A stretch of 64,000 bases of DNA, taken from Diploscapter coronatus (taxonomy: Eukaryota > Nematoda > Chromadorea > Rhabditida > Rhabditidae). Under the pieces are notes generated by a model, which saw only the letters and a list, made by a program, of their open reading frames with translations, did no database searches and was not told where the DNA came from. The position numbers were made by a program, and so were the translations under genes. This document shows positions 28,595 through 43,200 of the stretch, one piece after another. The stretch spans positions 59,915,201-59,979,200 of the forward strand of contig OZ038422.1 of the NCBI GenBank assembly GCA_964036155.1. Reading direction: 5' to 3'. The first letter of the stretch is position 1. Each line of letters starts with the position of its first letter.

Positions 28595-31208
28595 CTGGTG
28601 ATGCTGTCTGGAAGTCCGAATGAAAAGGGAAAAAACTTCTTTTTCGTAAACAAAGATGTGGGTAAATGAATTGCAAAGAAATATTTTATTCGATTATCAA
28701 CATCTTTGAAGAATCTAAAAGTTAACTTATTTCTCTGATTTTTGAGCTCGCAATAATCTTTCTTCGCCATTTCATTTTTAATTTCGAAAGATTACTGTAA
28801 TTGGTGAAATGGCGAAGCTTTATTTTATGAGAAAAGTCCTGTTTCGACGATATATTTCAACAAATTTCGAAGTAGGCTTTTTCTCCACTTATCTAAAATC
28901 CTTACCCTTATCGTGTTATCACTGTAAAGCTCAATCTATCTCGATCACCATACGCTTTTACTTTATTTTACCCGAAAATTCTATCATTCCCTATTTTTGT
29001 ATAAAATTTTTACCCATTTGCACTCGTTTCTAATTTTTTTCACAATTTGATTCAACAATTTTAAAACTCGCTTTATTTGATGGTTTGTTTCTCGCGGAAA
29101 TTTGTGATTATTTTTGTCAAGATCTAGGTCGATTGTATCGGATTTTTCTCAAGAAAATTTTTGATCTGGTTTAAAAAATTATATTTTTTTAAATGGACAT
29201 TTTTTCTTCTTCGTAAAATATGATTTTTGGATAAGTTTGATCGAGGAAGGTAAAAATATTCGTTTTTAAATAGATTTTCTCGCTGCATGTTTTAAACATC
29301 ACGCGTTTACACTTGCACACCTTTTCTATGGTTTGATTAAGTTTCATTTTTCAAACAAGCTAATTTACCGGGAGATTTTTTCAAAAGTCGAAGAGTAGAG
29401 AAAAATCAATGAAATCATGAATCGGTCGGTTTTGTTTTCGAAATTTCGCGATTCTGCACCTCACGTGCCATAAAATTTTTATTGGCGCGCCCCAATTCAC
29501 CAGGCTCGCCGAAAATCGCAAAATCACATGGGCGATGACCCATTTTGGGGGACTGCTTTTGAAAAAGTTTTCAACCGAAAAAATCCATTTTTTTTTTATT
29601 TTTGGACATTTTCCAAAGTTTTGAAGCACATTTGGAAAGTTTCTATCCTTAGAGAAAGCGATTTTTCATGTTTCGGTAGGCTCCAGATTCATGCTTGAGC
29701 ACGTTCCCAAAATTGGAAAATTGAGAAGAATTGCTTGGAGTTTTTCAGTTTTTTTTTCAAGGCAACTTTTCTTTTCTCCACTCCCGCTTTTTCATGCTCT
29801 CTGCGCCCTATCTCTCGCCTCTTTGCAAAGGCGCTTTATCGATCGGTCCCCCTAACTTCTTTCCGCTCTCCTCTAATTCAACGTTATTTCGTTTAGTCTC
29901 TTCACGTTCTGCGTCTCACGCTATTTCAATGATTTTTCGCTATTTCTTCAAATCCACCCACTATTTGTTCGTTTTCTGGTTTCTTTTCCTCTCCTTTATT
30001 TTGCGTGCCGGAGCGCGCTCTCTCGCTGCCTTTACGTGAGTGTGAGGCGAACTATGCAAGAGGGGGGGCTTTTTGAACAGAAGTTATTTGTCGTTTTTTT
30101 CTCAAATTTTTCGAACCCTCTCGAATAAATCCGTTTTTATCGTGTGATGCGTAAAAACACCTCTTTCTAGTCGGTGAGCCGTTGTCGTGAAATATCGTTA
30201 ATTTTTCTCGTTCAGATTTCTTTACAATCGCGAAAATCGATCGAAATCGGTGTGTTTTGATCAATCTTTTGAAAAGTCTCAAGGGTACCCTCGACTTTTC
30301 AAAGGGAATCTTTACTTAATCGATAAAAATAGTCTAATTTTGATCGATCATTTTGGGCAAATGATGATTTTTGCCGATTTCAGCTCGAACAAGCCTTCAA
30401 AAAGCTGCAATCTCAAAGGTTCCCTGATTCTGGTGCGGAACACTCTTTGTCTAAAGAGGAATCAGCGATCACTTACTGCACGAGCAGAGGGAATCCAAGT
30501 ATACAGGTCTGTAGGAAAAATTTCGGGTCAAATTCAAGTTCAGATTTTCAAAATTGATCCGAAAAATTCGTCATTGAATCGCTCATGTTGCATAATCATG
30601 AGTTCCTGATCATTTACATCTTTTTTCAAAATGCGGATCATTTTTTAGAATTGATCATGAAAACAGACTTGGGACTTTCCACCGCAAAAATTTATCACAT
30701 CTCGTCTCACTACTAAAAGTAGTAATTCAAAGCTGACTAGAATAATTCACCGCATAAGGAATATTTGCGGTGAACAAGTGCATGAAATGTAAAATTCAGC
30801 TTCACGCTAACTTTTCTAGATTTTTAATCCGGTTTCCGAAATTTTAAGATGTTACGAATAGTTGTCAGAAATTTGAGGTCTAAAAATCCATTTTTAGAGT
30901 ATTGGACGGACGACTTCTCGTGTTATATGAATTTGAGTCGACGGCAGCGCTGCTCGACAAAATTTGAAACAACAGGTTGGTCGGAAAAATGCTACTTTGA
31001 GCTAAGGGTGCAAAAATTAATTTGGAGATTTCAAAATCGAAAATTTTCGTGCATTCCAAATTGGAACCAAATAGGATATGAAGTTATTGACAATTTTGCT
31101 TGATCGATTAGCACAATGCTAATTTTCTTTATCATAGATAGATTTTGAACTTACTCAAAAAGAATCTTGAAATTATTTTTTCAGAAAGTCTAAAACCAAG
31201 CCAGAGCA
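28595..31208 (+). promoter_or_regulatory. Intergenic region upstream of CNOT3
   Basis: About 2.6 kb. It carries a pyrimidine-rich patch at about 29750-30035 with three CTATTT-type motifs (CGCTATTTC twice and CACTATTTG), and one copy of a dispersed repeat at 30664-30775. The open frames at 29731-30039, 30250-30609 and 30849-31103 lack family resemblance and splice support. The stretch ends in TTTTTTCAG at about 31175-31184, just before the CNOT3 start, probably a trans-splice or 5' UTR acceptor. Confidence 0.45.
30664..30775 (-). repeat. Dispersed repeat, copy A (inverted)
   Basis: This copy is in reverse orientation relative to those at 34926 and 55384. Shared words, read on the minus strand, are TTCACCGCAAATATTC, ATGCGGTGAATTA and TCAGCTTTGAATTACTA. 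One end has CTTGGGACTTTCCACCGCAA; the opposite end is shortened. Confidence 0.65.
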
Positions 31209-34200
31209 ATGGCCGAGAAGCGTAAACTGCTCGCGGAAATCGACAAGTGTTTCAAGAAGGTCAGTGAGTGAAGTTGAAATTTTAAAAATACTTTCATTTT
31301 TTTTTTTCTAAATTTCCGAATCAGCCAGACTTGAAACTTTATCCTCATAAAATTGAGTTGATTTTTGAGCAAACCTTAAAGATCTCCGGAAACAACTAGA
31401 GAATAACGTCTTTCTTGAATATGTGTAGTGATCTTTAATTTTAAGGCAAGCTTATTATTTTATTCGGGACATCCGAAACAATCAAACGATTGCACTGACT
31501 AGTGCTCATTCAATTAAAAAACCTGGAAGTTAATCAAATAATTTGCAGATCGATGAAGGAGTCGAGGAATTCGAAGCGATTATGAACAAAATGCAGGACG
31601 CCAATTCCGAGAACCAGAGGGAGAAATACCAGGTGAATCGAAAAATAACAATCAAAACTTGATTAGTTCGAGAAAATAACAAAACCAGGAACTTTCATAG
31701 TTTGCCTAAAAACGCCACCTTTTGCTTTTGCTAGATTTTTGAATGGGAGCCAATTCATTTTTCCTGAAAGAATCATCGTTAGAAAAAATGGAAAGATTAC
31801 ACGAACTAAAGTGTTCTCGAAGAAAAGTTGACAAAATCGGTTTTCAGGATGATCTGAAGAAAGAGATCAAGAAACTGCAGAGACTCAGGGACCAGGTCAA
31901 GGGATGGCAGAACAGCTCGGAAATCAAGGTAAGGCAACTTTACTTATTTTCTGGGCTAAACAAATAAGATTTTCGCAAAGTATTAGTATTTGTGCATTTT
32001 GAAATTGATTAGTGTACGTTTCAAAAATATTCCATAAGAAACCAGCCGCGCCGACGAGTGTTAAAGACTGAAGCTTGATAAAATAAAATAACTGAAATTC
32101 CAACAAAAATGTTTTACTGAAAAAAGCAACACTTAGTGTAATGTCTCTTTCAAAAATTCTAAATTCCATAATGCGATTTCGAATTTCGAGAAGAAAGCTA
32201 GCCTTATAAAAACGCCAGAATTGAAGGTTCCGACTACAATGTTACAATCTTTCTCTTCTTTCTCATTCTATTTTCAAATTCGGTAAAATCTCTTAAAGTT
32301 AGAAAATAGCGAGGAAAAGTCTTTTCCTTTTTCATTATCAACACTATTTTTAAAGTCGATGAAGTTCCCAAAAATGCGAAAATAAAAAAAATAATAATAA
32401 TAATAAAATGAAAATGTTTAAGGACAAGGACAAGCTGACTTCGTACAGGCGACTGATCGAACAGCGGATGGAGCAGTTCAAGGACATCGAGAGGGAGAAT
32501 AAAACCAAGCCCCACTCTAAACAGGTAATTTGGAATTATCATAATTTGAAGAAAAGTATGGGAAAGGTGAAAAAGCACTTCATTGCATACTATTTCGTCA
32601 AGTTTACAAAGTATGAGAACTGTTAATATTTTTCAAACAGGGCCTCAATGCCGAGGAGAAGATGGATCCCCACGAGAAGGAAAAGTGCGATGCCGTCGAG
32701 TGGATTCAGGTACGATATTTTGAAAAGAACGCTCATAAGAGCCTTTTTGAAGAAAATTATACAAGTCCTCTGTATTATACACTTTTCATATCAAATCTCA
32801 TAAAAGGGAAGAAAACGTGAAATATGCAGGATGTAATATTGAAGCCTATCCTACTTTCATTGAGCAATTCAAAAAATTCAAATTTTGATATGAACATATT
32901 TAAAAAAGTTAAAATTTCAATTTCTACAAACTCAATGCTAAATTGTAACTTATCAAAGCCGAAATGATAACTCTTGCATGAATGTGTTTCAAAAGAAAGC
33001 ATATTCAAATTTCAATTTCGACAATTTGATATTCATTCAATTCGAAAATAAATAAAGCTATTGGAAAAATTAAGAGAATGATGTTAGTTTTGTTATTTTG
33101 CTATTTTTAGACCCAGATCCGTGGTCTGACGGACGAGAGCGACAGGACGGAAATGCAGCTGGAGTCTATCTCGAATGCCGACCAGGGCAAAAAGCGCGGC
33201 AAGAAGGACGACGGGAAGAAGGGAGAAAAGGAGGTCGGCTTTTTCTTAAATTTTAAGATATAAGTTGGAACATCCCAGTAAAATTGACTGTTTTTAAAAG
33301 ATATCAAATTTTACGAAAATGTCGAATGTACGATTCAATTAAGCTAGGAATTAGTAAGAAAATTATCTTCGGAGAAACAACTATATTTCACAAAAATATT
33401 GAAAATATTTCAAGTAGCCGGCCAGCCTGTGAATTTTCATAAATATTGTCTATGCCAATTTTCTGATCCTCCTAACTTTAAACTATCCCTAAATTTTCTT
33501 GTTTCACATAGGTGCTCAAACTGCTTTGCCATTTGCAATAACCACGGGTCACTTTGCCACGAAAAAACAAACGCGTCAACCTTTCACGCCTATTTGGACT
33601 AAACTTTAGCTCTTTTTTCTTCTCAATTTTTAATCTTTGAATATCCAGATATCGATTTTGAAATATATTTTTCCGATTTCTTGTGATTTTTAAAATTCTT
33701 TCATTTTGAACTCATTTGATCCGATTCGGCGCGTGCATCATCGACCTTGAAAGTTCAGCTTAGTTGTTTCTTTCAAAAATTATAAATTTTGAGGGAAATC
33801 GAAATTTAGAAATTTTCATTTAAATCAACGAAAGAGCATTTTGATTTTTGAAATATGTTTCAGTTATTTCTTAAAACCGTGAATCAGAATGAATATTGCT
33901 CTTGAACATTTTTTATTGCGTTACAAGAATTGATAAACCAAAAATAATTTTAGTGACCAATGGTTTTTGAAAACTTTAAAATTTTCTATTTTGCTCTTTA
34001 CTTATCTATCAATTTCGAAAAAAGGGTTTGCATAAGGGAATTTTTGAGTAAATACGAAAAATGGGTAGCATCAAAGCGTCAAAGTTAGAATCTGAGTCAA
34101 AGTTAAAGAAAAAGGTAAAGGGCACGGAGTGTCACAATGGAAAAAATGAAAACGAAAAAGTGCGGCAAAGGCGATTCCATTGTTTTGAGCATTTTTCTCG

Positions 34201-37200
34201 TATATTTTGAGGCGAACTGTCCAATTTTTAGAGACCATAGGGAATTAAGAGAGGGAAAAAGAAACAGAAAATGTTGAACTGTTTACATTTCGACTTTCCA
34301 CCCCTCAACACAAGTTGTCCCCTTTAGATATATGCCAGCTGACAATGCCACGCATTTGTATTTTTCTCCGATTCGCGAGAATGCAAATGAGATTTCTGAT
34401 TTTCTCCTTCTTTAGATTCGCTTGCAATCAAATGCTATTTCTTTTCGCATCTTTCAAAAATCCACTCAAAATTAAATTCTATTTTTTGTTTTCTTCTTTA
34501 ATTCTATTAAACCTGAACACTATTTTCTCATGTTTCTATAATTTCTTCAAAATTCTATGCTATTTCATATTTCCTTCTTCTCTGCCCCTTCTCTTATTGA
34601 TCATACTATTTCATCATCTGTTACGATGTCTGGTTTATTCGTTTTGCAATCCTCACGTTTTCCACTATTTCTCATATTTTCTGCATCTTTTCACTCTCGC
34701 TTTCGAATGGTCTTTTTGTGCCTCTAGACTAATAGGAAAAGGCGCGCCCAAATGTGAGGATGGAATTGATTTTATTTTTATTTCGCCCCAGCTGACGCCA
34801 AGCTAGCGCCACCAATTTTCATATAGATTTTCTTCGCAACGGAATCTTCCTTAGAACGCTATTTTTATTCTCGTACATCCAAAATCAATATTATACTTTA
34901 TTAAAAACATGAAAATTCACGATCGGGCTTGAAACTTTTCCACCGCAAATATTCTTTATGCGGTGAATTACTCCAGTCAGCTTTGAAATTACTATCCTTA
35001 ATAATGGACGAGAGATGATGACAAATTTTTACAGGAGAAAACGTTCCAGATCTGTTCACGATTTTCACGTTTCACAATAACTCAAATACTCGAAAGAAGA
35101 GCGAATAATTTGGTTCCTCCAAACGTTTATTTACAGTCTAATAGTCCAATTATATTTGTCACAAAATTGCACTGAAGAACTGATGTCTTTTTTCGTCTAG
35201 AAACCATATTTTATCTTTGAAAGATTGGCACAAATCGAAAAATGACCCGAAATTTCCCGCAGTGATTCATCATTTCGTATTTCAACCGGAAACACATCGA
35301 ACATAGCGAGGAAATACCCTTGTATTTTCTAAAATTCGAGCGCAGTTCGGAATTTCCAGTATCCGACCCAGAAACTGACTAACTTTCTCCAAACATTTCG
35401 CACCATTCCTTATCTTTCCCGCATTTCTTTGGAGAGGAATATGAAAATCATATGAGTTTCAAGTAGAATTTTGAAATTTTGTTTTTTCTTACCTCTTATC
35501 GACTTCAAGCTGTAAGCCATTGAAATCGAAAAAAGTTTAATTTTTCGAAATATTTTTACGATATTGGTTTACTGATAAGTTTATTTCTTGAATCTTTGAA
35601 ACCTACATAGCTTTCTGCTACTTTATATTTCGTAAAAATCTTCTTGATATTTGATTTAAAACTTATTTTCATGTTAATCATCCTTATATTTCGTGAACCT
35701 TATCTTTTAAGCTACTTTTAAAGTACTCTATTAGCCTAGTTGTTTTTATGGCAATAGGTCAAGTCTTTGAAGCACCTTATTCGTTATGTTCTTCATTTTT
35801 GCTTGAATTTCTAAAAATTTAGCAAATCGCTCAAAATTACTGTATTTGGGGCTAATTGAACCGTACTTTCGACGACTTTTGTTTGTACATAGCGCCTCAG
35901 CTGGTCTGAATCTGTATCATAGCCTAATTTATTTCCACTATTATCTAAAAGTATTAATTATGTATGTGGTAAGTAGGGAGCATTTTAAAAATAGAGAATA
36001 TCAATTTAAAAAATATCGATTTTCAGAAACGTATGGAGGAGCTCAAAAAGCACCTCGAGCGAATGAAGTTCCACATCGGAAAATTGGAGGTCAGTTTTTC
36101 AATTTTTTCTAATAAAAAAGATCAAACTGCCTGAAGATTTCCCGAATTAGTTGAGAATTTTACTTCTTTCTAAATTCGCTGTCAAATACCTTTACTAGAC
36201 AAAATCATTTTGAATGCAAAAAATTCGTTTTTAAGCTTTACTAAAAAGGTACTTAGAAAAATTGAATATTCTAAATTTATCAAAGAACAAAAATGACAAA
36301 TAAAAAAGTAAGGAAAATGGTTTTGAGGTGTGCATGCGGATGGTGAGCAACGAGTCGCTGGAGCCGCGCCGCGTGATTGACGTGCTGAAGGAGCCGATGG
36401 AGATGTACATCGAGGCCATCGAGGCTGCCGCCAGAGGGGATGACGGAGACGAACCCGATAATTATGATCCTGAAGGTAGGACGTTTTGACCTTTTTGAAA
36501 TCGTTGTCTGGAAAATAGAAATTGAAAGAAATACTGGAAAATTTGAAGCATATCGAAAAAAAATTGAATTTTCATTTTTTCAGATGCGTACGAGGAGCTG
36601 AATTTGGCGACACTGTGCGCGCAGATCGGTGCCATCAACATCGGGTCCATGGACGAAGATCATAAGGAAAATGGTAGGCATTTTTTTTCGAATATTTAAA
36701 ACAAGTTTCAGATCTTAAATAGATAGGTTCAATTTTTTCCAAGTAATCCCATTAATTTAATAATGAATTTTCGAATGTTTCGAAATTTTTCTCGCTAAGT
36801 TTGAAGTTCTTGTGACACTTCCTCTATGTTTTAGAATTACGATAAAAGCGAACAAGTTCCAAGATTCTTTAAGTCGAGTTTGAGAAATCAAACGACGATT
36901 TGTTGGAGTTGTGTCGACTTATACTTACAGAAATGATGATGATTTTAGGCCACGACAACGGTCTGTCGTCGACGCCGAGTCTGGACGATGATTCGAAGCA
37001 GGCCGGCGGGGGGTCGAGGCACGCGAGCAGCGACGGTCCCATCAGTCCTGCCCCGCGACGCACTATCGTTGCTGCTTCCGTTCCCACTGCACAGCCGCCA
37101 CACCATCAGCCCCCGCTCCAACACAAACTTTCCAAGTACGTTTCGAATTTCTATTATTTACAAAACAAAACAATGATAGTAAGTCGTCAGCAGAGAATTG

Positions 37201-40200
37201 AAATTAGCCAGAATTACGAATTTTTTGAAATGGAGCATAGCTGACCCTTTTTTAGATAGACTTCTGGTATTAGCGAATTATTTTTGAGATATATATGGTG
37301 AAGATTTACAATTCTATCAAAAATTTACAAACGGATCTGCGATAGTGTTGGCATTTTGCGTGATTAGTAATGAACATACTCACTTTGGTTACAAGGCTTG
37401 AATATTTGCCATTTATTATCAAACTAGCCCATTTCTTTTCCTATTTCAGTATTAGAACATATCTTCTTTCTCTTAGATTATCAACGTAGCGCGTTTGTAG
37501 TCTCTCGACTATGATAGTTTGACAACGCACCGAATTATAAGCTGGCGAAAAGAAGAAAATGAAAAGAGATAGAGAAGTTTGGTAAACAGAAACAGTACAT
37601 GAATCGCTGAACGAGTGATAGATAAAGAAAAACGAGAAAATAGTAGGGAAAGTGAAGAGGGAAAAAGAGAAAAGTGGCATGGTTCGGCGTTAAGTGTGGC
37701 CCTGTAGAGAGGTGAAGCATAGCATAAACTAGCTGCTCGATGAAAGATTTCGATCTTGTTTCATAATTTTCGTCATTTCAACTTTTTTCAGCTAATGTTA
37801 TTCAAACTTTAGTTACTACTAGTGCATCCTAAAACGAACTCGTTTTGGAACATTTTTATTCATCATTTTTGAAACGTAGCCATTTCAATTTACTTTCAAT
37901 AGTTATTTGTGAAATAGCAAAAATGGAGTCAACTACTTTCTGCAAAATCCTCTCTAATTTTCGATCATGATTGCCTTTATTGTTGAGCCCCCACGCGGTT
38001 TTTGCTACCTATTTTTATGAAGCGGAATTTCATTCCTATTCAAACAATTTTGCGTGAAGCCGTAAATTTTGCGTCGGCGTGCAGAAATTCCTTTCCCTTC
38101 TAGATTGACGTAATGTTCAAGCACTACAGGAAAATGAAATATTTTCAGTTTTATAAAAATAGGACATTTAAAATGCCCCTAACACATTATATCACAGCTG
38201 GTTATTTCTTGACGAAATCTCGAGTGTCAATGGAATTTTCCAAATTTTATCACCGTTTAGCAAATTCAATTTGTATCATTAAATATTGAAGCATAGGTTT
38301 AGAAAACCGACTGAGATATATTCAAAATCTCACTTGTTTCTATTTCCGTGAAAATGCGATATTTCGGGGAGCTTTAACGACTTCTATCCCCCGTATAGCA
38401 TTAATTTCTCGTGCGCGAAGCACGGAACTATTTTTAGTTATGCTTTAACTTCTTACAAAGGAAATAGCGAAGAAATTGTGGAGAGAGAAAAAGTCGTCTT
38501 TTATCCCGACATTCCTAAGCATTTTAGCATTCTTTAGACGATATATACTTACCCCCGAGATTGAATGAAAATTTTAGCGAAACTATTCATAATGCGGAGA
38601 GGAATAATGTCATCATGGCTTATAGAAAATTTTCTTATTAGGACTCGGAAACTAAGCTAAAACAGATTTCCCTCGAACATTCAGCTTCCTATAGAATAGA
38701 GCTTTTCTAAAAATTCTAATAAATGAATGTATTTTAATGATTTGTAACTTATCTCAGACGATTTTCTCCGACTATCTTCACCATACGACTAAAGATTTTT
38801 ACATTTCTCATGTAGGCGCCACTAAATCATCTTTCAAACTTCAATCAGTTGTTCTAAACAAAGCTCAATGTTACTTGGGCAAAATGAGTTAGTAACACAA
38901 AGATTTAGAAGAGGAATATAAGGTGAATTTGGGAGGGTTTAGAGAAATTTGAGAACAAGTGGGCGGAGCCACTGTTACGCACATTCGAGGCACGTTGATG
39001 ACGTCAGAGAAAGAGTTATAGAAAAAGAAAGAAAGAATTAGTGTCAAATGGGGCATCAAAGAGGCCGAGAGAATATCTGAAAAGGAGAGACAAAGGGGTA
39101 GAGACATAGAAATAGCATTTGAAATCTAGAAAGAAAAGAGATGGAGAAATAAACGAACGCAGAGCGGTTGAGAGAAATAGTGCGCGATAAGGAGTCAGAG
39201 AAAGTCACTTCACATTTTTCATCCATCCATTTCAGCGTTTTTCTCATCTCTTTTTGTATTTTTCGGTCCGCTCAAACTTCTGACTTTACTTTGCATCATT
39301 TTTCTCTTTCATTTTCTTTCTTCTTTTTTTCTTTTTCTTTCTTCCTCTCTATTTTCCTCTGCATCTTTCCTTTCTTTTCACTCTTTTGCATCATTTTCAA
39401 AGCAGCTGTTGGTTTTGAGCGGCTAGCGTTCATATTCGTGTACATTCTCAAAAGCTTATTATTTCAATTCTTTCTCTTTCCGCCTCTAAAATTCCCATGC
39501 TATTTCTCCATTTTTCAATTTCTTTATTCCTCTTATTCCGAAGCTCTATTTCCCTAATGCCCTTAGCTTTTGTCAGTTTTATCTAAAAACTGAATTCTAG
39601 ACCAATTTGAGATTCTTTCCACTTTCTCTGGGAAGGATACTCCTATTTTCCTTTCATTAAAGGATAGGAATTCCAAAACCGCCTAAGATAATTTTTAACC
39701 CACACCCATTTTTGGAATCCACATTGATAGCGTCATTTGGCTGTGTTTTGTATATATTTTGGTGTGGGCTGAGGAGTTTGTTATACATAGGAAATAAGGA
39801 TTCTCATCCAGTGATAAAAGATAGCGTCAGAAAATAGACTTGGCTAATTTTGAAAGTCTCATTAATATTGAGGGACATCATGGGTAGAGCCGAATATAGA
39901 AATTTCTAAAGTTAGAATGGGGCAGAAACGCAGAGGAAGCGTTTTTCTCGAAAATCTATCTTCCTCTAGAAAGGAATGGGGTATTTTTGGAAAATCGTGG
40001 GAGCCATGATGCGATTTATTTCGGAAAAGGTCGCATTTTTCATAATTTATTCATCCTCGCTCTTGGATTTTGCGTTCGCTTCTTTTTGAAAATATAATTT
40101 TTAAATTTTTACCTGTTGAATTTAGAACTTGAGATATTTGGTAATTCGCGGTTTTTGCCTGAAGAATAAAACTTGAAACAACTTTTTAAATTTCATAGAG

Positions 40201-43200
40201 ATTTTCATCAAACTATTTTTTCTTGAAAAATCCTTCTTCAAAATCAATAAACAGTATATAAGCCCTCGTGAAAGAAATTTTAGTAAATTTGTGAAACATA
40301 TACCAAAAATTTCACTTGTTATACATAGCAATTCTAATAACTAGGAGACTTGTCTTGAAAGCGATGGGGCTATTTTTGAAATGAACATGAAAACAGGGCA
40401 GAGGCTGAAAATCGAAACTTTCCTGCTGTGTCGCTATTTTTCCGAATTGAAATGTCCGTTTTTCATTTTGAGTGACGACTTTAATTCGAAGGCCAAACGC
40501 TTCGAGTTTTCATTAAACCAAGGAACTCGAAAAAAAACTTCAATTTGATCCCGCAATTTTGCAGGAAAAGTTCAAAAATGATCTTTTTAAACATCTTCTG
40601 TACCCATTTCCGTTATTTTAACAGCTACGAAATTATCGTCTAGACGGAGAGTTAATTTCGCCGCAAAACGCATTTTTCATGATATTTCTGCAGGAATTTT
40701 ACGAGAGAATTTTAGTAGCTTTCAAATTTTAGCAAAATAATAAATTTCGTTCGAATTTTTCGAAATCTTGAAATAATCTCAGCCTGTTTTCGAATTTCCA
40801 TACTTTCTAATGTGATTAGTGATTTTGTCTGTGTCTGACTTCTCAGGGAGAAACAAAAGGAGCGCGCTTTTCTTTGTCACTATCTCTTTCTCTCTTCTTT
40901 TTGCTTACTATCTCTTTTCGATTATTCGTTTTTTGTTATGTTGTGTGTATCACATTAGGACGAATGTTGGGTAGGCGGAGCTTAGCCTGGGAAACTGCAA
41001 AAGCGTCGCCGAGACGTTAATGAAATGGGGAATAGCAAAAGAAAATGTTAATAAAAAAAGTACCGAAATAGCGATGAAATTTGAGAGAACTCAGAGAAAA
41101 CGACATGAAAATATCGATGCAGCCGGCGGCCTGCTGAAGTGAGACGGGGAGAGGTGATGAAAAACTAGAGAAGGCCGAGAGATAATTGAAATGGGAGAAG
41201 GGAAAAGAAAGAAAATTAAAATAGTATAGAAAAAGAGGAGAGAGAAGGAAAGAAAAGCAGTGCAAGGAAAAGAAGGATATTTGCGGTTAGTTAGGTAGAC
41301 ACGGAGACGATGACAATTCTTGGCTGATTTTATCTTTAATTTGTCTAAAATAATTTTGCAGAACTATTCATTTTTTAAAAATTATCTACAACACTCTGTC
41401 AATCTTAAACCAACGAAAAGTATTTGGGTTTTAATATGAAATTTTGAAAAAAAAAAGTTTAATTGGAAAAAGGTTTACCTAAACTGACTTTTTGCTATTA
41501 TTTTTCTGCGATATTTTTGGGGAGTCTCGATTTTTTAATTAGTAGCTCCTTCAATTTTTCTCCCGGCAAAGTGGAGGTATTTATCATCTATCTGCAGTCA
41601 GAAAATTTGTGTATTGTTTTCTATTTTTCTCCACCGCCGACCGACCAACTTTCATATGATTCGGGAAAAGGAAAATGTTGACATTCTGTTATATTTTGAA
41701 CGCAAAAAATAGGCCCTAAAGATTGATGTCTTTGAATTCAAAGACATTTTCGGAAAATAAAAAAAAAACCTTTTGCGGTGTAGGAAAAAATTAAAGGTAA
41801 GAATAAAAATTTGATAGTCAAAGCTGAGAACTTTTATCTTGGTGTAGACAAAAATTTAAAAGTTATGCGTTATCTAATCACATTGTCTTTTAGAAATCTA
41901 GAAAGTTATATGCATTTTTGAAGCAAATTTGAAAAATGTTCACTTTTTCCTAAAATCGACTTATTTTCGCATAGTTAATCGGTTGTTTTTGGTTTTCATC
42001 ATTTCTTTTTTTCTAATCGTTCGAATTTCGATTTTCTGTACGGTCGGACACTAATGTGGAGGAGGGAGAGTAAGCAGAAAAATAAGAAATGAGTGAATGA
42101 AAAATTAAAAGAGGTAGAGATGAAAATTAGACAGATGCGAGAAATAGTATGGGGAAATTAGATAGCTAGAGGCAGAAAATAAAATGAGAGTATGTAGAAT
42201 AAACAGGAAAAGACGCAGAAATCGCCATTGGCGATTAACTTCAGTTTGTTTTTTGCTAAAGAACTTGAAAAGCGCTTTTCATCTTTTTCTTCTTTCCTCG
42301 CTTTTGTTCCTTCCTTTTGACTTTTCTCAAGAACCGTTCACATTTGTGTATCAGTCCGTACGAGGCCAAATACAGCCGCATTCTTGAGATTTTTTCTCGT
42401 TCGAAAAGGATAAAAGTGGAGGAGTAGTAGAAGATTTCGGAAGCGAAAAATATAAAGAATCGGAGAAATAGTGAGATTTTTGAGAAAAAAAAGATTACCT
42501 TCGAAAGTAACTATGGGAAAAAAATTTAATAAGATTTTTTTGGAAAACTAAATTTTTGAAAAACAATCTTTTTATTTCGAAATCGTACAATTTAGCTTCT
42601 TCTAAATTTAACCGCGATGTTTTTATTAGGGCTTTCATGGATTGCGAAAATTCTCGTATATCATATTACCAACTTTATGATTTTTGAACGGAACCTTCTG
42701 AAAGTTTAGGTTTTTCAATCATTTTTCGGAATCTAAATAAAAATAATCCTTTAGAAAATATCGACTTTTTAAAATTTGAATGTTTCAGAGAGGATTCGAC
42801 GGACAGCAGCAGTGCCGGCGCGACCGGCGGTGCATCTGGAGCCGGTCATAGCGGAGGTTCATTTCTTTCTTTATTATTTTTTCTATCTTTAAAAATCAGG
42901 GAGGAAGATTACTAACTTTTTCATGAAAGGCTAGAAAATTTTATAGCACAATTGAATTAATGAGATTAGACGCATTTGGACTAGGTTCGGTAATATTATT
43001 AAGCCCTTTTATGGTGAAAAAATATTTACCATTTCTGGAAACACTTCAGACTTGATTTCGAGAGTTCTTGTTGATAGTTCTTACCTCATCATCGAGGATA
43101 ATAAGGGACTGAATAACGAAGTTAAAAAATAAACTAATGCGCTGAATTCAGGCACTTCCCATTCTTCTGCGACGCCTCCTCCGAGTTCCGGTCCTCCCGG

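Noticed and set aside
30849..31103. 84-residue plus-strand open frame just upstream of CNOT3
   Set aside because: No recognisable family and no splice context joining it to the CNOT3 start.
34315..34806. 163-residue hydrophobic open frame inside a CNOT3 intron
   Set aside because: It is a translation of a polypyrimidine patch (Phe, Leu, Ser and Ile runs). Similar artefacts occur at 39168-39557 and 61493-61837.
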